Assembly (NCBI GenBank): GCA_019745275.1
Contig: JAIETJ010000020.1
Span: 1-35,190 of the forward strand
DNA from: Pseudomonadaceae bacterium
GTDB lineage: Bacteria > Pseudomonadota > Gammaproteobacteria > Pseudomonadales > Pseudomonadaceae
Reading direction: 5' to 3'
Length of the DNA: 35,190 nucleotides
The translations under genes and the position numbers were made by a program. Shown here piece by piece: positions 12,842 through 26,970 of this stretch. The notes below the pieces were generated by a model. The model searched no databases, was not told the DNA's origin, and was given only the letters and a program-made list of their open reading frames with translations. The number at the start of each line of letters is the position of its first letter. Within the stretch, counting starts at the first letter, position 1.

Positions 12842-12936
12842 AGGCTTCTTTCACACTGCCTAAGACCCTATACTGATCGGCTCTGAGCTTGGTTTAACCG
12901 CACAAGCCCTCTTTGTTAACAAACCCAAGGTGTGTG

Positions 12937-14829
12937 GTGGATTTTCCTAGTCGTTTTGATGTGATCGTAATCGGCGGTGGCCATGCCGGCACTGAGGCTG
13001 CGCTAGCGGCTGCCCGCATGGGGGTGAAAACCCTGTTACTGACCCATAACGTCGAAACACTTGGGCAAATGAGCTGCAATCCAGCCATTGGTGGCATTGG
13101 CAAGAGTCATCTGGTCAAAGAGATCGATGCACTGGGTGGCGTGATGGCCACCGCCACCGATCTGGGTGGTATTCAGTTTCGTGTATTAAATGGCCGCAAA
13201 GGGCCTGCAGTGCGGGCCACACGGGCACAGGCTGATCGCTTGTTATACAAAGCGGCAGTACGCGAAGTTCTAGAAAACCAGCCGAACCTGTGGATATTTC
13301 AGCAAGCCTGCGATGACTTGATCGTCGAGAATGCCGAGGTCAAGGGTGTTGTCACCCAAATGGGGCTGCGCATCTACGCCAACGCTATAGTTCTGACCAC
13401 CGGTACCTTCCTTGGTGGGCTTATCCACATTGGCATGCAGAACTACTCCGGTGGTCGCGCTGGTGATCCACCTTCGATTGCATTGGCGCAACGTTTGCGT
13501 GAGCTACCACTGCGCGTGGGTCGGTTAAAAACCGGCACGCCGCCACGCATCGATGGTCGTTCGGTGGATTTCTCGCAGATGACCGAGCAAGCGGGTGATA
13601 CGCCGATACCTGTGATGTCGTTTTTGGGCAACAAGGCGCAGCACCCGCGGCAGGTGAGTTGCTGGATTACCCACACCAATGCCCGCACTCATGAAATTAT
13701 CGCCGCTAATTTGGATCGCTCGCCGATGTACTCGGGGGTGATCGAAGGTATTGGCCCGCGTTACTGCCCATCGATCGAAGACAAAATTCATCGCTTTGCC
13801 GACAAAGACAGCCATCAGGTGTTTATCGAGCCAGAGGGCTTGACCACCCATGAGCTGTACCCGAACGGTATTTCTACCTCGCTGCCGTTCGATGTGCAGT
13901 TGCAGATTGTTCGTTCGATAGTCGGCATGGAAAACGCGCATATCGTGCGACCCGGTTACGCAATTGAGTACGATTACTTCGATCCACGCGATCTGAAGTA
14001 CAGTCTAGAAACCAAGGTAATTGCTGGTTTGTTCTTTGCTGGGCAAATCAACGGTACTACCGGTTACGAAGAAGCCGCTGCACAAGGTTTGCTGGCCGGC
14101 ACTAACGCCGCATTGCGTGCGCAGGGCAAAGACAGCTGGTGCCCACGGCGCGACGAGGCCTATATCGGCGTGTTAGTCGACGACCTGATTACTCTGGGTA
14201 CTCAAGAGCCGTATCGGATGTTCACCTCGCGGGCCGAATATCGGCTGATTTTGCGTGAAGACAACGCCGACTTGCGCCTGACCGAGAAAGGCCGCGAGTT
14301 GGGTCTGGTCGATGATGTGCGTTGGGCGGCCTTCTGCACTAAGCGCGAGGCGATCGAGCTGGAAGAGCAGCGGCTGAAAAGCACGTGGGTGCGCCCGGGC
14401 ACGCCTGAAGGTGATGCGATTGCCGAGCGCTTCGGCACGCCGCTGACCCACGAGTACAACTTGCTCAACCTGCTGACCCGCCCGGAAATCGATTACCTAG
14501 GCCTGAGCGAGGTCACCAACAGCCCGCAACTTGATCCACAGGTTGCCGAGCAAGTTGAAATTAAGACCAAGTACGCCGGTTATATCGACCGCCAACAGGA
14601 TGAAATCGCCCGGCTGCGCGCCAGTGAAAACACCCAGTTGCCAGAGGATATCGACTACGTCGGAATTTCTGGCCTGTCCAAAGAAATTCAACACAAACTC
14701 AGCCAGAGCCGACCGCAAACCTTAGGGCAAGCCTCAAGAGTGCCGGGCGTTACCCCTGCGGCGATTTCCCTGTTGCTGATTCATCTAAAAAAACGCGGCG
14801 CTGGCCGTAAGTTGGAGCAAAGTTCCTGA
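12937..14829 (+). CDS. mnmG: tRNA uridine-5-carboxymethylaminomethyl modification enzyme MnmG
   Basis: A 630-residue FAD enzyme, partner of MnmE in cmnm5U34 synthesis. The Rossmann motif [10 protein letters not shown] is near residue 12. The GidA signature [17 protein letters not shown] block (here [15 protein letters not shown]) and the [12 protein letters not shown] block are present. I chose the GTG at 12937 because AAGG lies six bases upstream, translation gives (M)[14 protein letters not shown], and the length equals that of pseudomonad MnmG. The frame is open to a TTG at 12913. It overlaps the rsmG start by one base (TGATG) and heads mnmG-rsmG-parA-parB. Confidence 0.97.
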   Translation: MDFPSRFDVIVIGGGHAGTEAALAAARMGVKTLLLTHNVETLGQMSCNPAIGGIGKSHLVKEIDALGGVMATATDLGGIQFRVLNGRKGPAVRATRAQADRLLYKAAVREVLENQPNLWIFQQACDDLIVENAEVKGVVTQMGLRIYANAIVLTTGTFLGGLIHIGMQNYSGGRAGDPPSIALAQRLRELPLRVGRLKTGTPPRIDGRSVDFSQMTEQAGDTPIPVMSFLGNKAQHPRQVSCWITHTNARTHEIIAANLDRSPMYSGVIEGIGPRYCPSIEDKIHRFADKDSHQVFIEPEGLTTHELYPNGISTSLPFDVQLQIVRSIVGMENAHIVRPGYAIEYDYFDPRDLKYSLETKVIAGLFFAGQINGTTGYEEAAAQGLLAGTNAALRAQGKDSWCPRRDEAYIGVLVDDLITLGTQEPYRMFTSRAEYRLILREDNADLRLTEKGRELGLVDDVRWAAFCTKREAIELEEQRLKSTWVRPGTPEGDAIAERFGTPLTHEYNLLNLLTRPEIDYLGLSEVTNSPQLDPQVAEQVEIKTKYAGYIDRQQDEIARLRASENTQLPEDIDYVGISGLSKEIQHKLSQSRPQTLGQASRVPGVTPAAISLLLIHLKKRGAGRKLEQSS

Positions 14830-15470
14830 TGTCTTCGGTTACTCAAGAACACGCCGATGAACTTGCTCAAGGTGCCAATCAGCTTGGGGTTAGTCTTAGC
14901 GCCGAACAACAGACTCAGTTGCTGGCGTATTTATCCCTGCTGATCAAGTGGAACAAGGCCTACAACCTGACCGCCGTGCGCAATCCAGACGAAATGGTCT
15001 CACGGCATTTACTCGACAGCCTGAGCTTAGTGCCCTTTATCGACGGTGACACTTGGTTGGACGTGGGCAGCGGTGGCGGTATGCCGGGCATTCCGTTGGC
15101 CATTTTGTTCCCCGAAAAGAACTTCACCTTGCTCGACAGTAACGGGAAAAAAACCCGTTTTCTGACCCAGGTAAAGCTGGAATTGAAACTCAGCAATGTT
15201 CAGGTGATTAACGCACGGGTTGAGTCCCTACAACCTGAGCAGCCGTTTGCCGGGATTGTTTCTCGGGCCTTCAGCAGTTTGGCCGATTTTTCCAACTGGA
15301 CGCGTCATTTGGGTGATCAACACACGCAATGGCTGGCGATGAAAGGCCTGCATCCAAACGATGAGTTACACGCTTTGCCGAGCGATTTTATTTTGCACGG
15401 CGAGCACGCCCTGGCGGTTCCAGGTTGCCAAGGCCAGCGTCATCTGCTGATACTGCGCCGCACGTTATAA
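14829..15470 (+). CDS. rsmG: 16S rRNA (guanine527-N7) methyltransferase RsmG
   Basis: A 213-residue SAM-dependent methyltransferase (formerly GidB) modifying G527 in the 530 loop of 16S rRNA. The SAM-binding motif [15 protein letters not shown] is at about 77-91, preceded by the conserved [12 protein letters not shown] (40-51). The SRAFSSL segment is also typical. It starts on the last base of the mnmG stop, a coupled arrangement, and parA follows after 18 bases. Confidence 0.97.
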   Translation: MSSVTQEHADELAQGANQLGVSLSAEQQTQLLAYLSLLIKWNKAYNLTAVRNPDEMVSRHLLDSLSLVPFIDGDTWLDVGSGGGMPGIPLAILFPEKNFTLLDSNGKKTRFLTQVKLELKLSNVQVINARVESLQPEQPFAGIVSRAFSSLADFSNWTRHLGDQHTQWLAMKGLHPNDELHALPSDFILHGEHALAVPGCQGQRHLLILRRTL

Positions 15471-15488
15471 CCGGGGAAGCAGGCAGCC

Positions 15489-16277
15489 ATGGCTAAGGTA
15501 TTTGCAATCGCCAATCAGAAAGGTGGGGTCGGTAAGACCACCACCTGCATCAACTTGGCGGCCTCTTTGGTAGCCACCAAGCGCCGGGTATTGCTGATTG
15601 ACCTTGATCCTCAAGGCAACGCAACGATGGGCAGCGGCATCGACAAGCACGCCCTCGAACACTCGATTTACGACGTGTTAATCGGTGAGTGCACGGTCGC
15701 TGACGCCATGCAGACCTCCGAACACGGCGGTTATAAAGTATTACCCGCTAACCGCGATCTCACGGCTGCCGAAGTTGGCTTGCTGGAAATGAACATGAAG
15801 GAAAGTCGCCTGCGTAATGCTCTGGCGCCGATCCGGGATAAGTACGATTACATTTTGATCGACTGTCCACCAGCCTTGAGCATGTTGACCGTGAATGCTT
15901 TGGTCGCCGCCGATGGCGTGATTATCCCGATGCAGTGCGAGTACTACGCGCTGGAGGGACTGTCGGACTTAATCAATACCGTGCAGCGGATTAGCTCCTT
16001 GCTCAATCCAAGCTTGAAGATCGAAGGCTTGCTGCGCACCATGTACGATCCGCGTATTAGCTTGACCAACGATGTTTCTAATCAGCTCAAAGAGCACTTT
16101 GCCGAGCAGTTGTACCAAACGGTTATCCCGCGCAACGTGCGCTTGGCTGAAGCCCCGAGCTTCGGCATGCCGGCATTGGTCTACGACAAGCAGTCGCGAG
16201 GCGCCCTCGCTTATCTAGCACTGGCGGGTGAACTGGTTCGCCGTCAGCGTGTCAGCGCTAAACCCGCTACCGCCTAA
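15489..16277 (+). CDS. parA: Chromosome partitioning ATPase ParA
   Basis: A 262-residue ParA/Soj-type ATPase that binds the nucleoid non-specifically and moves ParB-parS complexes. The deviant Walker A KGGVGKTTT begins at residue 11. The Walker A' region LLIDLDPQGNAT and Walker B YILIDCPPALS are present. There is no N-terminal DNA-binding domain, so this is the short chromosomal class. It is followed after nine bases by parB. It is most likely transcribed from mnmG onward. Two target parS sites lie in recF. Confidence 0.97.
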   Translation: MAKVFAIANQKGGVGKTTTCINLAASLVATKRRVLLIDLDPQGNATMGSGIDKHALEHSIYDVLIGECTVADAMQTSEHGGYKVLPANRDLTAAEVGLLEMNMKESRLRNALAPIRDKYDYILIDCPPALSMLTVNALVAADGVIIPMQCEYYALEGLSDLINTVQRISSLLNPSLKIEGLLRTMYDPRISLTNDVSNQLKEHFAEQLYQTVIPRNVRLAEAPSFGMPALVYDKQSRGALAYLALAGELVRRQRVSAKPATA

Positions 16278-16286
16278 GGAATTCGC

Positions 16287-17159
16287 ATGGCCGTGAAAAA
16301 ACGAGGTCTAGGACGTGGCTTGGATGCCCTGTTGGGGGGCACCAGTGTCGCGAGTCTGGAAGAGCAGGCACAAAAAGCTGACAGCCGAGAATTTCAGTAC
16401 CTGCCACTGGACTTGATCCAGCGCGGTAAGTATCAGCCGCGCCGTGATATGGACCCGGCGGCACTGGAAGAGTTAGCCCAATCGATCAAAGCTCAAGGGG
16501 TTATGCAACCGATTGTGGTGCGGCCGATTGCCAATGGCCGGTTTGAGATTATTGCCGGTGAGCGGCGCTGGCGTGCCAGCCAGCAAGCTGGGCTGGATAC
16601 CGTCCCGGCGATGGTTCGTGAAGTGCCCGATCAAGCCGCGATTGCCATGGCCTTGATTGAGAACATTCAGCGTGAAGACCTGAATCCGATCGAAGAAGCG
16701 GTGGCCTTACAACGTTTGCAGCAAGAGTTTCAACTAACTCAGCAGCAGGTTGCAGAAGCTGTGGGTAAGTCGCGGGTAACCATCACCAATTTGCTACGGC
16801 TGATTGCCCTGCCGGAAGAGATCAAAATTCTCTTGTCGCACGGTGACTTGGAGATGGGCCATGCGCGTGCACTGCTCGGTTTACCGGCTACGCAGCAGGT
16901 TGAAGGGGCGCGACACGTTGTCGCACGTGGTCTGACCGTGCGGCAAACGGAGGCCTTGGTGCGTCAGTGGCTCAATAGCAAAGAGCAGCCAGTAGTCGAA
17001 GTCAAAGTCGACCCGGACATCAGTCGCTTAGAGCAGCGACTGGCCGAGAAGCTGGGGGCTGCAGTACAGATTAAGCATGGCCAGAAAGGCCGTGGTCAGC
17101 TGGTAATCAAGTACAGTTCGCTGGATGAGTTGCAGGGGGTTTTAGCGCACATACGTTGA
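16287..17159 (+). CDS. parB: Chromosome partitioning protein ParB
   Basis: A 290-residue CTP-dependent clamp that loads at parS and spreads. The N-terminus KKRGLGRGLDALL interacts with ParA in this family. The CTP-binding motifs are GERRWRA (91-97) and ENIQRE (125-130). A helix-turn-helix at about 151-172 (TQQQVAEAVGKSRVTITNLL) reads parS. The C-terminal part (about 230-290) is the dimerisation domain. The length equals pseudomonad ParB. Its sites in this window are at 4035-4050 and 4665-4680. Confidence 0.97.
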   Translation: MAVKKRGLGRGLDALLGGTSVASLEEQAQKADSREFQYLPLDLIQRGKYQPRRDMDPAALEELAQSIKAQGVMQPIVVRPIANGRFEIIAGERRWRASQQAGLDTVPAMVREVPDQAAIAMALIENIQREDLNPIEEAVALQRLQQEFQLTQQQVAEAVGKSRVTITNLLRLIALPEEIKILLSHGDLEMGHARALLGLPATQQVEGARHVVARGLTVRQTEALVRQWLNSKEQPVVEVKVDPDISRLEQRLAEKLGAAVQIKHGQKGRGQLVIKYSSLDELQGVLAHIR

Positions 17160-17204
17160 AACGCTTTGGATGGCGACGGATGGTCGGAAATCAACACCTA
17201 GAGG

Positions 17205-17233
17205 TTGAACCAAGCAGCCGTCACCCCTATACT
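17205..17233 (+). promoter_or_regulatory. Probable promoter of the atp operon
   Basis: TTGAAC (17205-17210), a 17-bp spacer and TATACT (17228-17233) form a good sigma-70 promoter about 70 bases before atpI, just downstream of parB. Confidence 0.75.
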
Positions 17234-17305
17234 TTGCGCGCTTTTTGTCGGCACAAATTATGCCAAGTTATTTGAGTAAAGGCGGCCGACGCCAGAGGTA
17301 GCACG

Positions 17306-18599
<1,294 letters not shown>

Positions 18600-18622
18600 T
18601 AGCGTCTTACGCCGTTGATGAG

Positions 18623-18651
18623 CTCTCCTTGGGAGAGTGGCCGTAAAGGCC
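18623..18651 (+). promoter_or_regulatory. Two small hairpins in the atpB-atpE spacer
   Basis: CTCTCC/GGAGAG (18623-18628 with 18632-18637) and GGCC/GGCC (18639-18642 with 18648-18651) lie in the 131-base gap. They are followed by a strong ribosome binding site GGGAGGAAAG just before atpE. The c subunit is needed in about tenfold excess, so an mRNA processing or stability role is plausible; this is inference. Confidence 0.4.
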
Positions 18652-18715
18652 GATTGAACAAGTTTGCTGTACCGTTTTGCCGCTTTATCAAAACCTTTAA
18701 CCAATACGACGTTAA

Positions 18716-18988
<273 letters not shown>

Positions 18989-19033
18989 TTCTCGCTTCGA
19001 GAATTACTGACAACGAACGAGTGAGGTGTTGGC

Positions 19034-19504
19034 GTGAACATTAATGCAACCCTGATTGGTCAGTCCGTTGCGTTCTTCATTTTTGTCATGTTCTGCATGA
19101 AGTTTGTATGGCCTCCGGTCATTACAGCAATGCGTGAACGGCAAAAGAAGATCGCCGATGGTCTTGACGCTGCCAGCCGTGCAACTCGCGACCTGGAACT
19201 GGCCCACGAAAAAGTTGGCCAGCAACTGCGCGAAGCAAAAACGCAGGCAGCTGAAATCATCGAGCAAGCCAAGAAACGCGGCACTCAGTTAGTAGACGAA
19301 GCCCGTGATCAGGCTCGCGTTGAAGCTGACCGTGTGAAGGCTCAGGCTCAGGCCGAAATCGAGCAGGAACTTAACAGCGTCAAAGACGCCTTGCGCGCCC
19401 AGTTGGGTAGCTTGGCTGTTACTGGTGCTGAGAAGATTCTGAGCGCGACTATCGACCAGAACGCTCATGCGGAGCTAGTTGCGAAACTGGCAGCCGAAAT
19501 TTAA
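19034..19504 (+). CDS. atpF: F0 ATP synthase subunit b
   Basis: A 156-residue peripheral stalk subunit with a single N-terminal membrane helix (about 7-26, [19 protein letters not shown]). A long charged, Ala-rich coiled coil extends to the end ([19 protein letters not shown], with [15 protein letters not shown] later). The start is GTG, preceded by GAGGTG, and gives [10 protein letters not shown], the usual N-terminus. Length equals pseudomonad AtpF. atpH follows after 12 bases. Confidence 0.97.
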   Translation: MNINATLIGQSVAFFIFVMFCMKFVWPPVITAMRERQKKIADGLDAASRATRDLELAHEKVGQQLREAKTQAAEIIEQAKKRGTQLVDEARDQARVEADRVKAQAQAEIEQELNSVKDALRAQLGSLAVTGAEKILSATIDQNAHAELVAKLAAEI

Positions 19505-19516
19505 GCGAGGGCTATC

Positions 19517-20053
19517 ATGGCAGAATTGACCACGTTGGCCCGACCTTACGCTAAAGCTGCTTTTGAGTACGCCCAAGCCAATCAACAACTGGCCCTCTGG
19601 TCTGAGTTGCTTGGTTTGGCTGGCGCGGTGTCGCAAGACGCCACGGTTCAGTCCGTACTCAAAGCACCGCGTTTGACGAGTACCTATAAGGCCGCCACCT
19701 TTATTGAGGTGTGTGGTGACAAGTTCAGCGCTCAGGTGCGTAACTTTCTAACCATCGTTTCGGAAAACGACCGCTTGGAGTTGTTGCCGGAAATCGCCGC
19801 ATTGTTCGATCTGTATAAAGCAGAGCAAGAACGTTCGGTTGATGTGAATGTTACCAGTGCCTTTGCATTGAACGACGAACAGCAAGACAAACTCGCCAAG
19901 GTTCTCAGTGCACGACTCGGTCGTGAAGTGCGTTTGCACGCTGCGGAGGATGCCAACCTAATCGGTGGCGTCGTAATCCGTGCCGGCGACTTGGTTATCG
20001 ATGGCTCAGTTCGCGGCAAACTCGCGAAATTGGCCGAAGCATTGAAATCTTGA
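19517..20053 (+). CDS. atpH: F1 ATP synthase subunit delta
   Basis: A 178-residue subunit that joins the b stalk to the top of the alpha3beta3 head. It starts with the conserved [14 protein letters not shown]. The C-terminal [22 protein letters not shown] is the family signature. Length is normal. It lies between atpF and atpA with short spacers. Confidence 0.97.
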   Translation: MAELTTLARPYAKAAFEYAQANQQLALWSELLGLAGAVSQDATVQSVLKAPRLTSTYKAATFIEVCGDKFSAQVRNFLTIVSENDRLELLPEIAALFDLYKAEQERSVDVNVTSAFALNDEQQDKLAKVLSARLGREVRLHAAEDANLIGGVVIRAGDLVIDGSVRGKLAKLAEALKS

Positions 20054-20074
20054 GTTTGAAGGGGCAGCAGAGCA

Positions 20075-21619
<1,545 letters not shown>

Positions 21620-21669
21620 GCCGCAGCGGAGGTCGCAAGACCTCCGCCTGCTAAACCGATAGGTGTTAC

Positions 21670-22530
21670 ATGGCAGGCTCAAAAGAGATTCGCACTAAAA
21701 TTGCGAGCATTAAAAGCACGCAAAAAATTACCAGTGCCATGGAAAAAGTGGCTGTTAGCAAAATGCGCAAGGCACAAATGCGCATGGCTGCTGGCCGTCC
21801 TTATGCTGAGCGGATTCGTCAGGTGATTGGTCACTTGGCTAACGCTAACCCGGAATATCGCCATAGCTTCATGATCGAACGTGCGGTTAAGCGCGTTGGT
21901 TATGTGGTAGTGAGCAGTGACCGTGGTTTGTGCGGTGGTTTGAACACTAACCTGTTCAAGGCATTGGTTCGTGACATGGCAGTAAATCGCGAACAAGGCG
22001 TAGAGATTGATCTCTGCGTGGTCGGTAGCAAAGGTGCGGCGTTTTTCCGTAACTACGGCGGAAACGTTGTTGCAGCTATCAGCCAACTTGGTGAAGAACC
22101 GTCGATCAATGATCTGATCGGTAGCGTTAAGGTGATGTTGGATGCCTACCTAGAAGGTCGTATCGATCGTCTATCGGTGGTATCGAATAAGTTTGTTAAC
22201 ACCATGACGCAGCAACCAACAGTTGAGCAATTGATTCCGTTGGTAGCAACCGCTGATCAAGAGCTCAAGCATCACTGGGACTATCTCTACGAACCCGATG
22301 CCAAACAGCTGCTGGACGGCTTGATGGTGCGTTACGTGGAGTCGCAGGTGTACCAGGCGGTGATCGAGAACAACGCCGCTGAACAAGCAGCGCGGATGAT
22401 CGCGATGAAGAACGCTACTGATAACGCCGGTGATTTGATCAGCGAATTGCAGCTGATCTATAACAAGGCGCGTCAGGCTGCGATCACCCAAGAGATCTCG
22501 GAAATCGTCGGCGGCGCAGCCGCGGTCTAA
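21670..22530 (+). CDS. atpG: F1 ATP synthase subunit gamma
   Basis: A 286-residue central rotor shaft. The N-terminal helix ([20 protein letters not shown]) and the C-terminal helix ([15 protein letters not shown]) form the coiled coil that turns inside the head. [11 protein letters not shown] is the conserved middle motif. Length equals pseudomonad AtpG. It lies between atpA and atpD. Confidence 0.98.
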   Translation: MAGSKEIRTKIASIKSTQKITSAMEKVAVSKMRKAQMRMAAGRPYAERIRQVIGHLANANPEYRHSFMIERAVKRVGYVVVSSDRGLCGGLNTNLFKALVRDMAVNREQGVEIDLCVVGSKGAAFFRNYGGNVVAAISQLGEEPSINDLIGSVKVMLDAYLEGRIDRLSVVSNKFVNTMTQQPTVEQLIPLVATADQELKHHWDYLYEPDAKQLLDGLMVRYVESQVYQAVIENNAAEQAARMIAMKNATDNAGDLISELQLIYNKARQAAITQEISEIVGGAAAV

Positions 22531-23937
<1,407 letters not shown>

Positions 23938-23942
23938 TCCGA

Positions 23943-23960
23943 GCGCCCGGCGACGGGCGC
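23943..23960 (+). terminator. GC hairpin after atpD
   Basis: GCGCCCG and CGGGCGC form a perfect 7-bp stem with a GCGA tetraloop, five bases after the atpD stop. With no T-run it is more likely an mRNA 3'-end stabiliser or partial attenuator than a full terminator, since atpC lies downstream. Confidence 0.45.
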
Positions 23961-23972
23961 GTCAAGGGCTGG

Positions 23973-24093
23973 TGGCAGCGTCGCGAGCGACGGACAGGCA
24001 AGGCGAAAGTCGGAGAGGACGCGGAGTTTACGTCGGTAAATGAGCAGTCCGAAACGACTTTCAACGCCGCTTGACCGAGCGTAGTAGCTGCCA
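23973..24093. repeat. Dispersed palindromic intergenic element, copy B
   Basis: About 121 bases fill most of the atpD-atpC gap. Ends are TGGCAGC (23973-23979) and GCTGCCA (24087-24093). A perfect 8-bp stem pairs GAAAGTCG (24005-24012) with CGACTTTC (24055-24062). An inner hairpin pairs TTTAC with GTAAA. It aligns with copy A (5111-5251), sharing GCGAGCGA, GCGGAGT, ATGAGCA, GCCGAGC-like and TAGTAG blocks. The stem bases differ between copies but stay complementary. Confidence 0.75.
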
Positions 24094-24118
24094 ACTGCCC
24101 GACTCGTGAGGCAAGCAC

Positions 24119-24544
24119 ATGTCTATGACAGTCCATTGCGATATCGTCAGTGCGGAAGCGGAGATTTTTTCCGGTCTGGTAGAAATGGTCGTAGCACACG
24201 GCAACCTGGGTGACCTGGGTATTGCTTTGGGCCACGCGCCACTGATTACTGACCTGAAGCCGGGCCCGATTCGGGTGATTAAGCAGAACGGCGAAACCGA
24301 AGTGTTTTACATCTCCGGTGGTTTCCTGGAAGTTCAGCCGAACATGATTAAGGTCTTGGCCGATACCGTGTTACGTGCTGCCGACATCGATGAAGCAGCT
24401 GCCCAGACGGCCCTCAAAGCCGCCGAGAAGGCACTGCATGAGCACAGCGCAGAGTTCGATTACGGCTCTGCTGCCGCTCATCTGGCTGAAGTAGCAGCGC
24501 AGCTGCGTACTGTTCAGCAGATGCGTAAGAAGTTCGGCGGTTAA
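24119..24544 (+). CDS. atpC: F1 ATP synthase subunit epsilon
   Basis: A 141-residue subunit of the central stalk that can inhibit ATP hydrolysis. The N-terminal beta barrel has [15 protein letters not shown] and [15 protein letters not shown]. The C-terminal helical hairpin is at about 88-138. The ATG at 24119 gives MSMTVHCD; an in-frame ATG two codons later is possible. It closes the operon and is followed by a strong terminator. Confidence 0.97.
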   Translation: MSMTVHCDIVSAEAEIFSGLVEMVVAHGNLGDLGIALGHAPLITDLKPGPIRVIKQNGETEVFYISGGFLEVQPNMIKVLADTVLRAADIDEAAAQTALKAAEKALHEHSAEFDYGSAAAHLAEVAAQLRTVQQMRKKFGG

Positions 24545-24570
24545 TCACCACCGGCTTCAGCGAAATAGAG

Positions 24571-24601
24571 AAAAAGGGTAGCCTTAGCTACCCTTTTTTT
24601 T
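24571..24601 (+). terminator. Intrinsic terminator of the atp operon
   Basis: AAAAAGGGTAGC (24571-24582) and GCTACCCTTTTT (24587-24598) form a perfect 12-bp stem with a CTTA loop and an eight-to-nine-base T-run. It is 26 bases after atpC. Confidence 0.95.
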
Positions 24602-24649
24602 GCCTGTAATAACCCACCTTTACCGTCAATCACCCGCAGGAAGCTCTCT

Positions 24650-26008
24650 ATGTCGCTCGATATCGTCATTCTCGCCGCCGGCCAAGGCACTCGCATGCGC
24701 TCAGCCTTACCCAAGGTGCTGCATCCGGTCGCGGGCAAGTCGATGTTGGGGCACGTGATTGATACGGCGCGGCAGTTGCAGCCACAGAGCATTCAAGTGG
24801 TCATCGGTCATGGTGCCGATTCTGTCCGTGAGCGCCTTGCGGCGGACGACCTGAATTTCGTCCTGCAAACCGAGCAACTGGGCACTGGCCATGCAGTCGC
24901 CCAAGCCTTGCCAGCCTTAAGTGCTGAGCGGGTGCTGATTTTGTACGGTGATGTGCCGCTGATTGAAGTGGCAACCCTCAAGCGTCTGCTGGGTAAAGTC
25001 AGCGACACCCAGCTCGGTTTGCTGACCGTCGAGCTGGCTGATCCAACTGGCTATGGCCGTATCGTGCGCGACGCTGCAGGCAACGTGCAGGCCATCGTTG
25101 AGCATAAAGATGCGACTGCCGCGCAACACGCCATCAGCGAAGGCAATACCGGCATTCTTGCGGTTCCCGGCAAGTTGTTGGCTGATTGGTTGGGGCGCTT
25201 GTCGAACAGCAATGCCCAAGGCGAATACTATTTGACCGACGTGATCGCCATGGCGGTGGCCGACGGCCTGGTGGTTGCCACCGAACAAGCCAGCGATGAA
25301 ATGGAAGTGCTGGGCGCCAACGACCGCATGCAACTGGCGCAATTGGAGCGGCACTACCAATACCGCGCGGCACGTCGTTTGATGGCGCAAGGTGTGACCC
25401 TGCGCGATCCAGCGCGTTTCGATGTGCGTGGCGAGGTGACGGTGGGCCGCGATGTGCTGATCGACATCAACGTGATACTGGAAGGTCGCGTGGTGATCGA
25501 AGATAACGTACAAATCGGCCCTAACTGCGTGATTAAAGACTGCATTCTGCGCCAAGGTGCGGTGGTAAAAGCCAATAGCCATCTGGATGGCGCCGAGCTG
25601 GGTGAAGGCAGTGATTGCGGCCCGTTCGCTCGACTGCGGCCTGGCACCGTGCTGGGTGCCAAGGCCCATGTGGGTAACTTCGTCGAGTTGAAGAATGCGC
25701 AGCTAGGTGCCGGCGCTAAAGCCGGCCACCTCAGCTATCTCGGTGATGCTGTAATTGGTTCGCGCACTAACATCGGCGCAGGCACCATCACCTGTAACTA
25801 TGACGGGGTTAACAAGTTCCAAACCGTGCTGGGCGAAGACGTATTTATCGGCTCCAACAGCTCGTTAGTCGCGCCCTTAGTGCTGGGGGATAAGAGCACC
25901 ACGGGCGCAGGTTCGGTGATTACTGCCGATGTCCCCGCCAATAACCTGGCCGTTGGCCGCGCCAAACAGCGCAATATCGACGGCTGGAAACGCCCAAGCA
26001 AAAAATAG
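24650..26008 (+). CDS. glmU: Bifunctional UDP-GlcNAc pyrophosphorylase / GlcN-1-P acetyltransferase
   Basis: A 452-residue cytoplasmic enzyme for the last two steps to UDP-GlcNAc, precursor of peptidoglycan and LPS. The uridyltransferase domain begins with LAAGQGTRM (8-16) and the Lys in SALPKVLH, and has YGDVPL. The C-terminal left-handed beta helix (from about 250) has hexapeptide repeats and the acetyltransferase segments [11 protein letters not shown]-type VELKNAQ, and [13 protein letters not shown]. The usual length is kept. It lies 49 bases after the atp terminator. Confidence 0.98.
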   Translation: MSLDIVILAAGQGTRMRSALPKVLHPVAGKSMLGHVIDTARQLQPQSIQVVIGHGADSVRERLAADDLNFVLQTEQLGTGHAVAQALPALSAERVLILYGDVPLIEVATLKRLLGKVSDTQLGLLTVELADPTGYGRIVRDAAGNVQAIVEHKDATAAQHAISEGNTGILAVPGKLLADWLGRLSNSNAQGEYYLTDVIAMAVADGLVVATEQASDEMEVLGANDRMQLAQLERHYQYRAARRLMAQGVTLRDPARFDVRGEVTVGRDVLIDINVILEGRVVIEDNVQIGPNCVIKDCILRQGAVVKANSHLDGAELGEGSDCGPFARLRPGTVLGAKAHVGNFVELKNAQLGAGAKAGHLSYLGDAVIGSRTNIGAGTITCNYDGVNKFQTVLGEDVFIGSNSSLVAPLVLGDKSTTGAGSVITADVPANNLAVGRAKQRNIDGWKRPSKK

Positions 26009-26011
26009 CCG

Positions 26012-26112
26012 GTAGGGTGGTCAACCGCGCAGCGTTGGCCGCCGAGGGCGGTAATCCGGCCCAATGCATATCTAGGTCAATTGGTGGCCAAGCTGCGCGT
26101 TGACCACCCTAC
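26012..26112. repeat. Long imperfect inverted repeat downstream of glmU
   Basis: Left arm 26012-26043, starting GTAGGGTGGTCAA. Right arm 26083-26112, ending TTGACCACCCTAC. The arms pair over about 30 bases with a few mismatches around a 39-base centre. This resembles GTAGGGTGG-type palindromic intergenic repeats I have seen in other pseudomonads. It has no coding potential. It could end glmU transcription as a large hairpin. Confidence 0.75.
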
Positions 26113-26124
26113 GTCGATTCTCAC

Positions 26125-26179
26125 TTGACGAAAAAGCTTCATTAGGTTTTGATTCGCTTAGTTATCTTTCGAATCGAAA
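26125..26179 (+). promoter_or_regulatory. Candidate promoter and operator for the DeoR-type regulator
   Basis: TTGACG (26125-26130), 17 bp and TTTGAT (26148-26153) form a plausible sigma-70 promoter. Just downstream, TTTCG-AAT-CGAAA (26167-26179) is a perfect inverted repeat ending seven bases before the ATG. DeoR/GlpR-family proteins often bind TTTCG or TTCG half-sites, so this is a candidate autoregulatory operator. Confidence 0.5.
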
Positions 26180-26186
26180 CTAATTC

Positions 26187-26960
26187 ATGTCCAAGCGTAA
26201 CACTCCGCAACGTCGCCACAGCATTTTGGCCTTGCTCGCTGAGCAGGGCGAAGTCAGTGTGGAGCAATTGGCCAAGCGCTTCGACACCTCGGAAGTGACC
26301 ATCCGCAAAGACCTCACTGCGCTGGAAAAAAGCGGTCTATTGTTGCGCCGCTACGGTGGCGCAGTGCCGATGCCGCAGGAGTTAATCAGCGAACCGAGCC
26401 AGCCGCTATCGCCTTACAAACAGGCCATAGCCACTGCTGCTGCTGGCTGTATCCGTGAGCACGCGCGGGTGATTATCGACAGTGGCAGCACCACAGCGGC
26501 GATGATCCCGCAACTCGGCTACAAGCCCGGCTTAGTGGTAATGACCAACTCACTGAATGTGGCCCGTGCCCTCAGCGAGCTGGAGCATGAGCCGGTATTG
26601 TTGATGACTGGCGGCACCTGGGACCCGCATTCCGAGTCGTTCCAAGGGCAAGTGGCCGAGCAGGTGCTGCGCTCTTACGACTTCGACCAGTTGTTTATCG
26701 GCGCTGATGGCATCGATCTGGCCCGTGGCACCACCACCTTTAATGAGTTGCTCGGCCTCAGCCGGGTGATGGCCGAGGTGGCACGGGAGGTCATAGTCTT
26801 GGTTGAGGCGGATAAAATCGGCCGCAAGATTCCGAATTTGGAGTTGCCGTGGAGCAACGTGCATACCCTGATTACTGACGAGCGCTTGCCACTGGCGGCG
26901 CGCGAACAAATTGCTGCACGCGGAGTCAATTTACTCTGCGTGTCTGCCCAAGCTAAGTAA
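26187..26960 (+). CDS. DeoR/GlpR-family transcriptional regulator next to glmS
   Basis: A 257-residue regulator. The N-terminal winged helix-turn-helix (about 7-57) contains [21 protein letters not shown] and the wing [10 protein letters not shown] typical of DeoR. The C-terminal sugar-phosphate sensor (DeoRC) has [11 protein letters not shown], the [15 protein letters not shown] region and [16 protein letters not shown]. It sits between glmU and glmS, with glmS 10 bases downstream. Control of amino-sugar synthesis by a phosphosugar ligand is the natural inference, but the ligand cannot be read from sequence. The short gap implies co-transcription with glmS. Confidence 0.88.
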   Translation: MSKRNTPQRRHSILALLAEQGEVSVEQLAKRFDTSEVTIRKDLTALEKSGLLLRRYGGAVPMPQELISEPSQPLSPYKQAIATAAAGCIREHARVIIDSGSTTAAMIPQLGYKPGLVVMTNSLNVARALSELEHEPVLLMTGGTWDPHSESFQGQVAEQVLRSYDFDQLFIGADGIDLARGTTTFNELLGLSRVMAEVAREVIVLVEADKIGRKIPNLELPWSNVHTLITDERLPLAAREQIAARGVNLLCVSAQAK

Positions 26961-26970
26961 GGAGAAATGT

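Noticed and set aside
24917..25669. 250-codon frame antisense to glmU
   Set aside because: Longest antisense frame, but it is His/Gln-rich with no recognisable domain, and it covers the essential glmU sequence.
26911..26970. Upstream extension of glmS
   Set aside because: It would bury the catalytic N-terminal Cys and overlap the regulator; the ATG at 26971 has AAGGAG.
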